Source: an uncultured Lachnospiraceae bacterium
GTDB lineage: Bacteria > Bacillota > Clostridia > Lachnospirales > Lachnospiraceae
Reading direction: 5' to 3'
Length of the DNA: 10,182 nt
Assembly: GCA_905193085.1 (NCBI GenBank)
Contig: CAJJNI010000076.1
Coordinates: 1-10,182 of the forward strand
Part shown: piece after piece, positions 1-8,396 of the stretch
Layout of the letters: the number at the start of each line of letters is the position of its first letter
How positions within the stretch are numbered: the stretch's first letter is position 1
The notes under the pieces: generated by a model
What the model saw: the letters and a program-made list of their open reading frames with translations, nothing else
Told to the model about the DNA's origin: nothing
Databases searched by the model: none
Translations under genes and position numbers: made by a program

Positions 1-51
1 TACGTCCATATCCCCGAAGTACATAACTACCACGATTTGGGCGACTATTAC
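1..51. other. Unassigned segment beyond the truncated 3' end of mutL, possible edge of inserted DNA
   Basis: The bases beyond the mutL stop are about 47% G+C, higher than the AT-rich genes beside them. Read on the minus strand they do not carry the expected continuation of MutL in any frame. On the plus strand two frames are open from the window edge: one ends at TAA 91-93 (last residues outside mutL read HNYHDLGDYY) and one ends at TAG 53-55 (ends TTTIWATIT). I recognise neither. The segment ends in TTAC at 48-51, which is compatible with the GTAA-type termini of IS66-family elements, but one short end proves nothing. It may also be a rearrangement or an assembly join. Confidence 0.35.
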
Positions 52-2012
52 TTAGCCATAAGCTCTTTCATAAGCTCTGCTGCCTCTGAATAAGACAGCT
101 TCATATTTCCTTTGACAGCTGCCTTACATGACATTGTAGCAATCTTATCTAAAATTGTATCAGGAGTTTTTTTCATTGACTCATTGCTTATATCATCAAG
201 CATCTCAAGAAAAATTGATTTTTCATTAAGTCCGTACAAATTTCCCGGAATTGCACGAATTGCATATTCTTTTCCACCAAAAGGCTCAATTTCAAACCCT
301 ACCTGCTCAAACTGGCTTCTGTATTCTTCAAGAACCTGTGCTTCGTTTGCAGAAACTGTAATAATAAGCGGTGGATTAAGCATCTGTGATGTGAACTCCT
401 TATTTTTCAAAAGCTTAATCATTCTCTCATATAATACCTTCTCATGAGCCGCATGCTGGTCAATCATATACATTTTATCTTCATACTCAAGAATCCAGTA
501 AGTATCAAATACCTGTCCTATGATTTTTATTTCGTCACGAACCGATTTTTCAACCATATGCTCTTCAAACATAGACATTTGCTTTGTTACTTTCGGATAA
601 TTTGTAGTCTCTCTTAAAACCTGTGCCTGGGAAACTGCCTCTTTTTCATCAGCCTTGTACTGAACTTTATTTTTCGACATCAAATCTTTATTATGCGCAA
701 GAACATCATTTTTATTATATACAATTTTATTCTCATTCCCCTTATCAAGCAGAGGTTTCACTTCTTTTGGTTCAGACTCATCAGTTCCTACAGAGGTGAT
801 TTCATTTTCGCCGGTTAAAGTTTTTTTATTTTCAATCTGGCTGATTTGATTTTCACCGGTTAGAGCTTCTCTGCCCGCTCTTTCCTGCTCAATTCTCTTT
901 TTTTCAAATGGTTCAGCGGTTTTTGGTATATGCGGCTTTGTTTTGTCTGTTTTTGCCGAATTTTGTTGTTTTAGTAATTTTTTCTTATCTTTGCTGTTTT
1001 CCAAATCATCTGACGATATTAGTTCACGATGGCTTAGGCTCTCAAAAATAACATGGTAAAACAGCTGAAACACTTTCTCTTCTTCTGAAAATCTAAGCTC
1101 CATCTTTGTAGGGTGAACATTTACATCGACATATTTTCCTTCAAAAGATGCCATTATGACAGTAAACGGATATTTGTGCTGCATAAGAAAATTTTTGTAC
1201 GCATTTTCTATTGCTTTTGATACTATATTGCTTTTCACATAACGCCCGTTGACAAAGTAATTCTCATACTGGCGGTTTCCTCTTGAAATTAAAGGCTTTC
1301 CGATATAGCCTTTGATTTTTGCCTCATCGCTTTCAAATGATATTTCTACAAGATTAGAAGCTATATCTTTTCCGTATATCTGGTAAATTATATCTTTAAG
1401 ATTACAGTTACCGGAAGTCTGTAATTTTATCTGATTGTTATTTATAAATTTAAACGATATTTCAGGGTGTGACAATGCAAGCTTCTCAACCAGATTCTGA
1501 ATATAATTTCCTTCTGTCGTTGCAGATTTTAAGAATTTTTTTCTTGCGGGCGTATTATAGAACAAATTTCTTACAATTATTGTTGTCCCTTCAGGAACAC
1601 CGATTTCTTCAAGTGAAACTTTCTTCCCACCATTTATAAGAAATCTTGAACCGATAAAACTTCCTGCTATCTTAGTTAAAAGCTCTACCTGTGCAACCGC
1701 ACTTATACTCGATAAAGCTTCTCCCCGAAACCCAAGTGAAGATATTGTATATAAATCTTCTACTTTTCTTATTTTACTTGTAGAGTGACGCAGAAAAGCC
1801 ATCTCAATCTGCTCTTTTTCTATACCACAGCCATTGTCTGTTATTCTTATAAGGCTTATTCCACCATCTTTAATTTCAACCGTAATTGCAGTTGAACCGG
1901 CATCTATGGCATTTTCAACAAGTTCTTTTACAACTGAATATGGTTTTTCGACAACTTCGCCTGCTGCAATTTTATCTATTGTAGTCTGGTCAAGCACCTG
2001 AATTTCCGGCAT
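48..2012 (-). CDS. mutL: DNA mismatch repair protein MutL, C-terminally truncated
   Basis: MutL links mismatch recognition by MutS to strand incision and removal; in bacteria without MutH it carries the nicking endonuclease itself. The N-terminal GHKL ATPase is intact: ELVENAIDAG with E30 and N34, DNGCGI at 59-64, LGFRGEAL at 93-100, and the GTT...NTPARKKFLK region. A charged linker (about 345-477) leads to the endonuclease domain with DQHAAHEKVLYE at 518-529, matching DQHA(x)2E(x)4E, and a conserved Cys at 629. The protein then stops at 654, where family members continue for roughly 35 residues through CPHGRP. That motif is absent, so the metal site is probably incomplete. I chose ATG 2010-2012 because AGGTGG lies 8 nt upstream and MPEIQVLDQTTIDKIAAGEV is the family start; the upstream GTG codons at 2019-2024 overlap that site. 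It starts 5 nt after mutS. The identity is certain; whether it works is open. Confidence 0.95.
   Translation of the reverse strand: MPEIQVLDQTTIDKIAAGEVVEKPYSVVKELVENAIDAGSTAITVEIKDGGISLIRITDNGCGIEKEQIEMAFLRHSTSKIRKVEDLYTISSLGFRGEALSSISAVAQVELLTKIAGSFIGSRFLINGGKKVSLEEIGVPEGTTIIVRNLFYNTPARKKFLKSATTEGNYIQNLVEKLALSHPEISFKFINNNQIKLQTSGNCNLKDIIYQIYGKDIASNLVEISFESDEAKIKGYIGKPLISRGNRQYENYFVNGRYVKSNIVSKAIENAYKNFLMQHKYPFTVIMASFEGKYVDVNVHPTKMELRFSEEEKVFQLFYHVIFESLSHRELISSDDLENSKDKKKLLKQQNSAKTDKTKPHIPKTAEPFEKKRIEQERAGREALTGENQISQIENKKTLTGENEITSVGTDESEPKEVKPLLDKGNENKIVYNKNDVLAHNKDLMSKNKVQYKADEKEAVSQAQVLRETTNYPKVTKQMSMFEEHMVEKSVRDEIKIIGQVFDTYWILEYEDKMYMIDQHAAHEKVLYERMIKLLKNKEFTSQMLNPPLIITVSANEAQVLEEYRSQFEQVGFEIEPFGGKEYAIRAIPGNLYGLNEKSIFLEMLDDISNESMKKTPDTILDKIATMSCKAAVKGNMKLSYSEAAELMKELMAK
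798..865 (-). repeat. Imperfect 45-bp tandem duplication in the mutL linker
   Basis: Two 23-nt copies (798-820 and 843-865) match at 20 of 23 bases and lie 45 bp apart. Because 45 is a multiple of 3, the duplication keeps frame. It gives the repeated peptide LTGEN followed by Q/E-I-S/T at residues 384 and 399 of MutL. It lies in the variable linker, where length changes are usually tolerated. Confidence 0.75.
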
Positions 2013-2017
2013 TAAAA

Positions 2018-4660
2018 TCACCACCTGTTCTTAATTTTGTTCTGGAGACTGTAAAGTGTGTTGAGTGCATCTATAGGAGTAAGATTTGCAATATCAAGAT
2101 TTGTAAGTTCTTCAACTATATCTTCATTTTTTACCGTATCAAACAAAGACATCTGCGTTAAATCTACTTCATCAAGTTTCTTTGATGATTTCTTTTTCTC
2201 ACCCATTGCTCCTATTTCACGAACCCTCTCGGTTATATCTGTTTTTACAAGCTCCTCAACAAGTTCTTTGGCACGGGTTAAGACACTTTCAGGCACCCCG
2301 GCAAGCTTCGCAACCTGGATACCATAACTTTTATCGGCGCCACCCTTTATAATTTTTCGTAAGAAAACTATATCATCACCTTTTTCTTTAACTGCAATGC
2401 AGTAATTATTTACGCCGCTAATTTTACCTTCAAGCTCTGTAAGTTCATGATAATGTGTCGCAAACAATGTTTTTGCTCCAAGAATCTTAGTGTTACTTAT
2501 ATGTTCAACAACCGACCATGCAATGCTTAGTCCGTCAAATGTAGAAGTTCCTCTTCCGATTTCGTCAAGAATAATAAGGCTGTCTTTTGTTGCATTACGC
2601 AAAATGTTAGCAACTTCAGTCATCTCAACCATGAATGTACTTTGTCCGCTTGCAAGGTCATCAGAAGCACCTACTCTTGTAAATATTCTGTCTGTTATGC
2701 ATATATTTGCTGATTTTGCAGGAACAAAACAGCCTATATGTGCCATAAGAACAATTAAAGCACTCTGTCTCATATAAGTTGATTTACCAGCCATATTCGG
2801 ACCTGTTATAATTGACACACGGTTAGAAGCAAGGTCAAGATATGTATCATTTGCTATAAACATATCATTGTTAAGCATCTGTTCTACGACAGGGTGTCTT
2901 CCATCTTTTATGTCAATAATTCCTTTAACATTTATCTTTGGTCTTACAAAATTATTTTTTTCAGAAACTACTGCAAGTGAACATATGGCATCTACAAGTG
3001 CTATATTATGAGCTGTAGTCTGTATTCTTACTACCTGCTCTGCAATTTTTTCCCTGACCTGTGCGAAAAGCTGATATTCAAGAGAAAACAGTCTCTCTTC
3101 CGCACCTAAAATTTTATCTTCAAGCTCTTTTAACTCAGGAGTTATATATCTCTCTGCATTTGTAAGAGTCTGCTTTCTTATATAATTGTCAGGGACCAAA
3201 TCTTTGTACGAATTTGTAACTTCAATATAATATCCAAATACTTTATTGAATTTAATTCTTAAATTTTTTATTCCTGTCTTTTCTCTTTCTTCGGATTCTA
3301 ATTTCGCAAGCCAGTCTTTTCCCTCTGTCTTTGCACTTCTAAGCTCGTCTACAACATCATTGTATGAAAGCTTGATTATATTTCCTTCTTTAACTGAAAG
3401 CGGCGGGTCATCTTCAATCGCCGAATCTATAAGTTTATATAAATCTTCTAATGCGTCAAAACTATCGCCTATATCTTTTAAAAGACTTTTATTAAACTGC
3501 TTTAACATATATGACAATGCCGGGAGCATTGACAGTGATGTCTTAAATGCAATTAAATCTCTCGGATTGGCAGACTGATATGTTATTTTACTTATTAGGC
3601 GTTCCAAATCGTATACAGGTCCTAAATATTCCCTTATTTCTTCTCTTGATATGGCTGATAAATTTAACTCTTCAATCGCATCAAGTCTTGACTCGATTTC
3701 ATTTTTATCTATAAGCGGCTGTTCCACAAAATTGCTCAGTAATCTGGCTCCCATTGCAGTTTTTGTTTTATCAAGCACCCACAGAAGCGAACCTCTCTTC
3801 TGCTTTTCTCTTAAAGTCTCTACAAGCTCAAGATTTCTTCTTGTTGAACTGTCAATGACCATATATTTTTCTGTATAATAAGGTGTGATTTTTGTCAGAT
3901 GTGAAAGCGAATTTTTCTGTGTCTCATACAAATACTGCATAAGTGCTCCTGCCGCTATGACACCGCAATTGTAATCTTTTAATCCAAGTCCTTCAAGCGT
4001 TGCCGTCTTAAAATGTGAAGTCAGCGTTCTCTTACAGCCATCATCATCAAAATACCATGAATCAAGAGTATATATACTTATGCCAAGCCTGTTTTTTAAA
4101 TCTTCTATATCTATTCCACTTACGCAGATAGATTCATTACACACAATTTCAGATGGCATGTATTTATTTATTTCATCAAGAAGCTTACGCTCAGAATCAA
4201 CCTCTGTCACAAGAAAATCACCTGTTGTAACATCTGTTATTCCAACGCCATATGTATCGGCAATGTAAACAATACACATAAGATAATTATTTTTGGTCTC
4301 ATCAAGCGCCTGTGTATCAAGATTTGTTCCAGGAGTTACTATTCGTACAACTTCACGCTTTACTAACCCTTTCGCAAGCTTAGGGTCTTCAACCTGCTCA
4401 CATATAGCCACTTTGTAGCCTTTACCTACAAGTTTGTTTAAATAGCCGTCTACTGAATGGAAAGGCACGCCACACATCGGAGCTCTCTCCTCCAATCCGC
4501 AGTCTTTTCCGGTGAGGGTTATCTCTAATTCTTTTGATGCAGTGAGTGCATCATCAAAAAACATCTCATAAAAATCTCCAAGCCGGTAAAATAATATGCA
4601 GTCTTTATATTCTTCTTTTGTATTTACATATTGCTGCATCATAGGTGTTAGCTGTCCCAT
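2018..4660 (-). CDS. mutS: DNA mismatch repair protein MutS
   Basis: MutS recognises base mismatches and small loops, then becomes an ATP-bound sliding clamp that recruits MutL. At 880 residues it has normal length. The mismatch-reading Phe-x-Glu is F30-Y-E32 in RLGDFYEMF. The C-terminal ABC-type ATPase has Walker A GPNMAGKST at 620-628, the signature-like STFMVEM at 674-680, Walker B LIILDEIGRG starting at 695, and the switch histidine in ATHYHEL near 736. QMSLF at 836-840 fits a beta-clamp binding motif, and the tail TPIDALNTLYSLQNKI matches the C-terminal oligomerisation segment. I chose the ATG at 4658-4660: AAAGGA lies 8 nt upstream, and the GQLTPMMQQY start is typical. The alternative ATG at 4667-4669 adds three residues but overlaps that site. 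It follows recG by 26 nt and precedes mutL by 5 nt. All key motifs are present. Confidence 0.98.
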   Translation of the reverse strand: MGQLTPMMQQYVNTKEEYKDCILFYRLGDFYEMFFDDALTASKELEITLTGKDCGLEERAPMCGVPFHSVDGYLNKLVGKGYKVAICEQVEDPKLAKGLVKREVVRIVTPGTNLDTQALDETKNNYLMCIVYIADTYGVGITDVTTGDFLVTEVDSERKLLDEINKYMPSEIVCNESICVSGIDIEDLKNRLGISIYTLDSWYFDDDGCKRTLTSHFKTATLEGLGLKDYNCGVIAAGALMQYLYETQKNSLSHLTKITPYYTEKYMVIDSSTRRNLELVETLREKQKRGSLLWVLDKTKTAMGARLLSNFVEQPLIDKNEIESRLDAIEELNLSAISREEIREYLGPVYDLERLISKITYQSANPRDLIAFKTSLSMLPALSYMLKQFNKSLLKDIGDSFDALEDLYKLIDSAIEDDPPLSVKEGNIIKLSYNDVVDELRSAKTEGKDWLAKLESEEREKTGIKNLRIKFNKVFGYYIEVTNSYKDLVPDNYIRKQTLTNAERYITPELKELEDKILGAEERLFSLEYQLFAQVREKIAEQVVRIQTTAHNIALVDAICSLAVVSEKNNFVRPKINVKGIIDIKDGRHPVVEQMLNNDMFIANDTYLDLASNRVSIITGPNMAGKSTYMRQSALIVLMAHIGCFVPAKSANICITDRIFTRVGASDDLASGQSTFMVEMTEVANILRNATKDSLIILDEIGRGTSTFDGLSIAWSVVEHISNTKILGAKTLFATHYHELTELEGKISGVNNYCIAVKEKGDDIVFLRKIIKGGADKSYGIQVAKLAGVPESVLTRAKELVEELVKTDITERVREIGAMGEKKKSSKKLDEVDLTQMSLFDTVKNEDIVEELTNLDIANLTPIDALNTLYSLQNKIKNRW
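2021..2026 (-). promoter_or_regulatory. Ribosome binding site that sets the mutL start
   Basis: AGGTGG sits over the last codons of mutS, 8 nt before ATG 2010-2012. It overlaps the earlier in-frame GTG codons, which it therefore cannot serve. This supports a 654-residue MutL and translational coupling to mutS. Confidence 0.7.
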
Positions 4661-4668
4661 GTTTTCCA

Positions 4669-4674
4669 TCCTTT
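4669..4674 (-). promoter_or_regulatory. Ribosome binding site that sets the mutS start
   Basis: AAAGGA lies 8 nt before ATG 4658-4660. It overlaps the in-frame upstream ATG at 4667-4669 by one base, leaving that codon with no properly spaced site. This favours the 880-residue form. Confidence 0.6.
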
Positions 4675-4686
4675 CAGTACATATCT

Positions 4687-6705
4687 TTATAAAATAACTG
4701 TTTTGTCAAATTGTTTAATATATATTTCTTCTTCATCAGTTCCTTTTATGCTGTCAGCCATTTCAGACGCCATAGATAAAACTGCTGCGTCCTGATAAAT
4801 ATCCGCAATCTTAAAATCAAGTATTCCGCTCTGTCTGATTCCGAAAAAATCTCCCGGTCCTCTTAATTTCAAATCTTCTGACGCAACAAAAAAGCCGTCA
4901 TTTGATTTATTTAAAATTTCAAGTCTTTCACTGTTTTTACTGTTCTTATTACCCATCATAAAAATGCAGTAAGACTGGTGCTTTCCTCTTCCGACTCTTC
5001 CTCTTAGCTGATGAAGCTGTGCAAGCCCAAACCGCTCTGCATTTTCTATAAGCATTACAGTTGCATTCGGAACATTAATTCCAACTTCTATTACAGTCGT
5101 AGAAACAAGTATCTGTATGTCATTACGGGCATACGCTTCCATAATCTCATCTTTCTGATTCTGCTTCATCTTGCCGTGTAAATATTCTATTTTAATCTCA
5201 GGTGGGAAGTAATTTCTGAGATTTTGCGTGTAATCAATTACATTTTCACCTTCAAAGCATTCACTTTCTTCGACCATCGGACATATTATGTAAACCTGTC
5301 TTCCCTCGTTAATCTGCTTTAGCATAAAACTATATGCAGTCTTTCTGTAAGAAACATCTACAACACAGTTTTTTATTGGAAGACGGTTTGCAGGAAGTTC
5401 ATCAACAACTGACAAATCCATGTCTCCATAAATCATTATTGCAAGTGTTCTCGGAATAGGTGTCGCACTCATAACAAGCACATGCGGATTTTCACCTTTT
5501 TCAAAGAAGTTTTTCCTCTGATTTACACCAAAACGGTGCTGTTCATCAGTTATAACAAGTGCAAGATTTTTGTAACTGACACCGTTTTGTATTAAAGCAT
5601 GGGTTCCGATTATTAAATCAAACTGACCAAGCATTATCCTGTCGTGAATATTTCTTTTTTCTTTTGCAGAAAGAGAACCTGTTAAAAGACAGCATCTGAA
5701 ATCAAGTCCTGCTGCCTCAAACATTTGTATCACTGACTCATAATGCTGCTTTGCAAGCACCTCTGTCGGTGCCATAAGAGCGCCCTGATATCCGTTTTCC
5801 ATTACCCTTACTAATGCAAGCAGTGCAAGAATTGTTTTACCTGAGCCTACATCACCCTGGACGAGCCTGTTCATGACATGCCCGCTTAACATATCATTTT
5901 CAATTTCTTTATAAACTTTCTGCTGTGCATTTGTAAGCTTATACGGAAGTGAATCACAAAGCGCTTTTGTTTTCTCGTTTTTGCTTAAATCAAAATGATT
6001 TTCCTTTAGCTCTTCGTTATCTTTCATGCTTCTTATTTTCAATAAAAAAGAAAAGAACTCATCAAACACAAGCCTTTTTCTTGCATAAATCAAATCTTCT
6101 TTTTTTATAGGAAAATGAATACACTGTATTGCATAGTTGTACTCTGCCAGAGAATATTTTTCCCTGACCTGACGCGGAAGTCTGTCTTTTTGTAAATTTA
6201 ATATTTCTAATGCCTGTTTCATCATCTTTGCAATACTCTGACTTGTAATGCCTTTCGTCAGGGCATATACTGGCTGCATAGTACCTTTAATCCTGTCGTA
6301 TTCTGCAAAAGTATAAATCTTTGGCTGTTCCATGACAAGGCCTTCCCGTTTTCTTACAACCCTTCCTCTGAATATAAATCTGCTTCCAACGCTTAATTTA
6401 TTTCTCAAAAAAGGCATCCGAAACCATACCAATTTCAAAGATGCCCCATTTTCATTCAATGTAGCACTTAAAATCTGAAGCTTTGAAGACGGAGCCATTA
6501 CAGGTCTTTTTGTAATAACTCCTGCCACCGCACAGACTGAATCTTCTGTCACTTTATCAGCTGTAACTGCGTCTTCAACAACATCATATGTTCTTGGATA
6601 ATATTCCAGCAAATCAGAAATAGTATAAATACCAAGCTTAGCATACAATTTTTCAGTTTTCTCGCCTACACCTTTTAATTTTCCTACTGTATCTTTAATA
6701 TCCAT
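4687..6705 (-). CDS. recG: ATP-dependent DNA helicase RecG
   Basis: RecG is a monomeric superfamily 2 translocase that reverses stalled replication forks and drives branch migration of Holliday junctions and D-loops. The 672-residue length is normal. In order: an N-terminal helical region with KGVGEKTEKL (11-20), the OB-fold wedge domain (about 55-150), helicase lobe one with Walker A GDVGSGKT at 284-291, the DEQH box at 387-390 followed by RFGV, and SATPIPRT at 413-420. Lobe two has the TTVIEVGINVPNA region near 536-548 and motif VI QLRGRVGRG at 566-574. The C-terminal translocation (TRG) motif is seen in DGFFVASEDLKLRGPGDF (603-620). The ATG shares its A with the TAA stop of the upstream gene (TAATG), so translation is probably coupled; only a weak ribosome site is visible. 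All core motifs are intact. Confidence 0.98.
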   Translation of the reverse strand: MDIKDTVGKLKGVGEKTEKLYAKLGIYTISDLLEYYPRTYDVVEDAVTADKVTEDSVCAVAGVITKRPVMAPSSKLQILSATLNENGASLKLVWFRMPFLRNKLSVGSRFIFRGRVVRKREGLVMEQPKIYTFAEYDRIKGTMQPVYALTKGITSQSIAKMMKQALEILNLQKDRLPRQVREKYSLAEYNYAIQCIHFPIKKEDLIYARKRLVFDEFFSFLLKIRSMKDNEELKENHFDLSKNEKTKALCDSLPYKLTNAQQKVYKEIENDMLSGHVMNRLVQGDVGSGKTILALLALVRVMENGYQGALMAPTEVLAKQHYESVIQMFEAAGLDFRCCLLTGSLSAKEKRNIHDRIMLGQFDLIIGTHALIQNGVSYKNLALVITDEQHRFGVNQRKNFFEKGENPHVLVMSATPIPRTLAIMIYGDMDLSVVDELPANRLPIKNCVVDVSYRKTAYSFMLKQINEGRQVYIICPMVEESECFEGENVIDYTQNLRNYFPPEIKIEYLHGKMKQNQKDEIMEAYARNDIQILVSTTVIEVGINVPNATVMLIENAERFGLAQLHQLRGRVGRGKHQSYCIFMMGNKNSKNSERLEILNKSNDGFFVASEDLKLRGPGDFFGIRQSGILDFKIADIYQDAAVLSMASEMADSIKGTDEEEIYIKQFDKTVIL

Positions 6706-8378
6706 TATTCTACCGAAACCACATAATAGTATATTGGCTGACCGCCATACTGGAATTCAAAATCACAATCTGTATATTTAGCAGTAAGTTTTTCTTCAAG
6801 CTTATTCATATCTTCTTCTGAAACATCTTCTCCTGCATAAACACTTACAAGCTCAGAATCATCATTCATCATTTTTCCAATCATATCAATGGTAGTCTGC
6901 TCTATTTCTTTTCCAACTGAAAGTATTCCTTCATCACCGATACCCATAATATCATTCTGATGAATCTCAACACCGTCCATATTAGTGTCTCTTACCGCAT
7001 ATGTTACCTGACCTGTCTTAACATACTTAATATCTTCAAGCATCTGCTCTTCATTTTCTTTGGCAGTTCTGTCAGGCATGAAACCGATAAGTGCAGTAAT
7101 TCCCTGTGGAACTGTCTTTGTTGGAATTACAACAATATTCTTATCTTCTGTCAAATCTCTTGCCTGATTAGCCGCCATTACAATATTCTTATTGTTAGGG
7201 AAAATAAAAACAGTATCAGCATTTACATGCTCAATTGCATTGAGCATATCTTCTGTACTCGGATTCATTGTCTGACCGCCGCTGATTATATAATCAACTC
7301 CAAGACCTTCAAATATTTCATTCATGCCTTCGCCGACAGAAACTGAAATAAATCCTACAGGCTTTTTAGGTTCTTCTGCTTTAGGTTCCTCAGATTTTTT
7401 GTTCTGTTCTGACATTTTTGATAACTGAAGTCTTTCATTATGTTCTTCTCTCATGTTATCAATCTTCATGCTTGTAAGTGAACCATATGACAAACCTTTC
7501 TGTATTGCAAGACCAGGGTCATTAGTATGAACATGCACTTTGACAATTCCTTCATCATCTACCAGAACTATAGAATCACCTAAAGATTCCAGATATGCCT
7601 TAAATTCTGCCCTGTCACCTGCAGTATATTCTTTTTCAAGCATAACGATAAATTCAGTACAATATCCAAACTTGATATCGGCAGTATCTATCTGCTCTTT
7701 TCCTGCTGCACCGCCACCTCTTACTGTTGCTGCCGGAGTAATATCAAAGTCTGTCTCTTTTCCTGAAAATGCGTCTAAAGCACCCTTTAATACCTCTACA
7801 AGTCCCTGTCCGCCAGAGTCTACAACACCGGCCTGTTTTAATACAGGAAGCATTTCAGGGGTTTTCTTAAGAGTCTCTTCTGCTGCACTTACAACTTCCT
7901 TAAAGAAAAATTCCAAATCATCTGACTGTTCTGCAACTTCCTTTGCGCGTGTAGCTGCACCCTTTGCTACTGTAAGAATTGTTCCCTCTTTAGGCTTCAT
8001 AACTGCCTTATATGCACTTTCAACAGCCTTCTGAAAAGCTGCTGCAAATGAATTTACATCTATTTCTTCAAGATTATTAACGCCCTTGGTAAGACCTCTT
8101 AAAAGCTGTGATAAAATAACACCTGAATTTCCTCTTGCACCTCTTAATGAGCCAAAAGAAATAGCTTTACAGACATCTTCCATTGCATATGGTTCTGACA
8201 ATGCCGCAACTTCCTTTGCAGCAGCCATAATTGTTAATGACATATTTGTTCCTGTATCTCCGTCCGGAACAGGAAAAACATTTAATTCATTAATCCATTC
8301 TTTTTTTGATTCAAGTCTTTTTGCACCTGCTAAAAACATCTTTGCAAATGTTTCAACAGAAATTGTACCAGTTGACAC
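6705..8378 (-). CDS. DhaL-domain kinase of the YloV/FakA family (fatty-acid kinase ATP-binding subunit)
   Basis: Members of this family supply the ATP-binding half of a two-part fatty-acid kinase: FakA phosphorylates a fatty acid held by a separate FakB protein, feeding exogenous fatty acids into phospholipid synthesis. The 557-residue protein starts with a DhaL nucleotide-binding domain (about 10-205) showing NVFPVPDGDTGTNM at 33-46 with the metal-binding aspartates, GARGNSGVILSQLLRG at 80-95, and VVDSGGQG at 185-192. The middle domain has C240 and H282-V-H284, which fit the zinc ligands described for FakA. A Lys/Glu-rich linker (about 322-340) leads to the C-terminal domain. No fakB is in the window, so the substrate is inferred from the family. 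Older annotations call it a dihydroxyacetone kinase-like protein, which is misleading because no DhaK partner is present. The start is GTG 8376-8378 with AAGGAGG 8 nt upstream. Confidence 0.92.
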   Translation of the reverse strand: MSTGTISVETFAKMFLAGAKRLESKKEWINELNVFPVPDGDTGTNMSLTIMAAAKEVAALSEPYAMEDVCKAISFGSLRGARGNSGVILSQLLRGLTKGVNNLEEIDVNSFAAAFQKAVESAYKAVMKPKEGTILTVAKGAATRAKEVAEQSDDLEFFFKEVVSAAEETLKKTPEMLPVLKQAGVVDSGGQGLVEVLKGALDAFSGKETDFDITPAATVRGGGAAGKEQIDTADIKFGYCTEFIVMLEKEYTAGDRAEFKAYLESLGDSIVLVDDEGIVKVHVHTNDPGLAIQKGLSYGSLTSMKIDNMREEHNERLQLSKMSEQNKKSEEPKAEEPKKPVGFISVSVGEGMNEIFEGLGVDYIISGGQTMNPSTEDMLNAIEHVNADTVFIFPNNKNIVMAANQARDLTEDKNIVVIPTKTVPQGITALIGFMPDRTAKENEEQMLEDIKYVKTGQVTYAVRDTNMDGVEIHQNDIMGIGDEGILSVGKEIEQTTIDMIGKMMNDDSELVSVYAGEDVSEEDMNKLEEKLTAKYTDCDFEFQYGGQPIYYYVVSVE

Positions 8379-8386
8379 TTATTGTT

Positions 8387-8393
8387 CCTCCTT
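8387..8393 (-). promoter_or_regulatory. Ribosome binding site for the GTG-started fakA-like gene
   Basis: A full AAGGAGG lies 8 nt before GTG 8376-8378, in the 18-nt gap after the Asp23-family gene. It supports the GTG start. Confidence 0.8.
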
Positions 8394-8396
8394 AGC

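Noticed and set aside
1..50. Resemblance of the minus-strand segment GTCGCCCAAATCGTGG to the 5' end of a group II intron
   Set aside because: It lacks the GTGYG start and the match is only a few bases; no domain V or reverse transcriptase can be seen in the window.
6960..7346. Plus-strand frame of 128 residues
   Set aside because: It lies antisense within the fakA-like gene with no ribosome site, and the coding frame opposite is well conserved.
7540..8034. Plus-strand frame of 164 residues, Ser/Ala-rich
   Set aside because: It is the antisense of the fakA-like gene; low-complexity composition is typical of a shadow frame.
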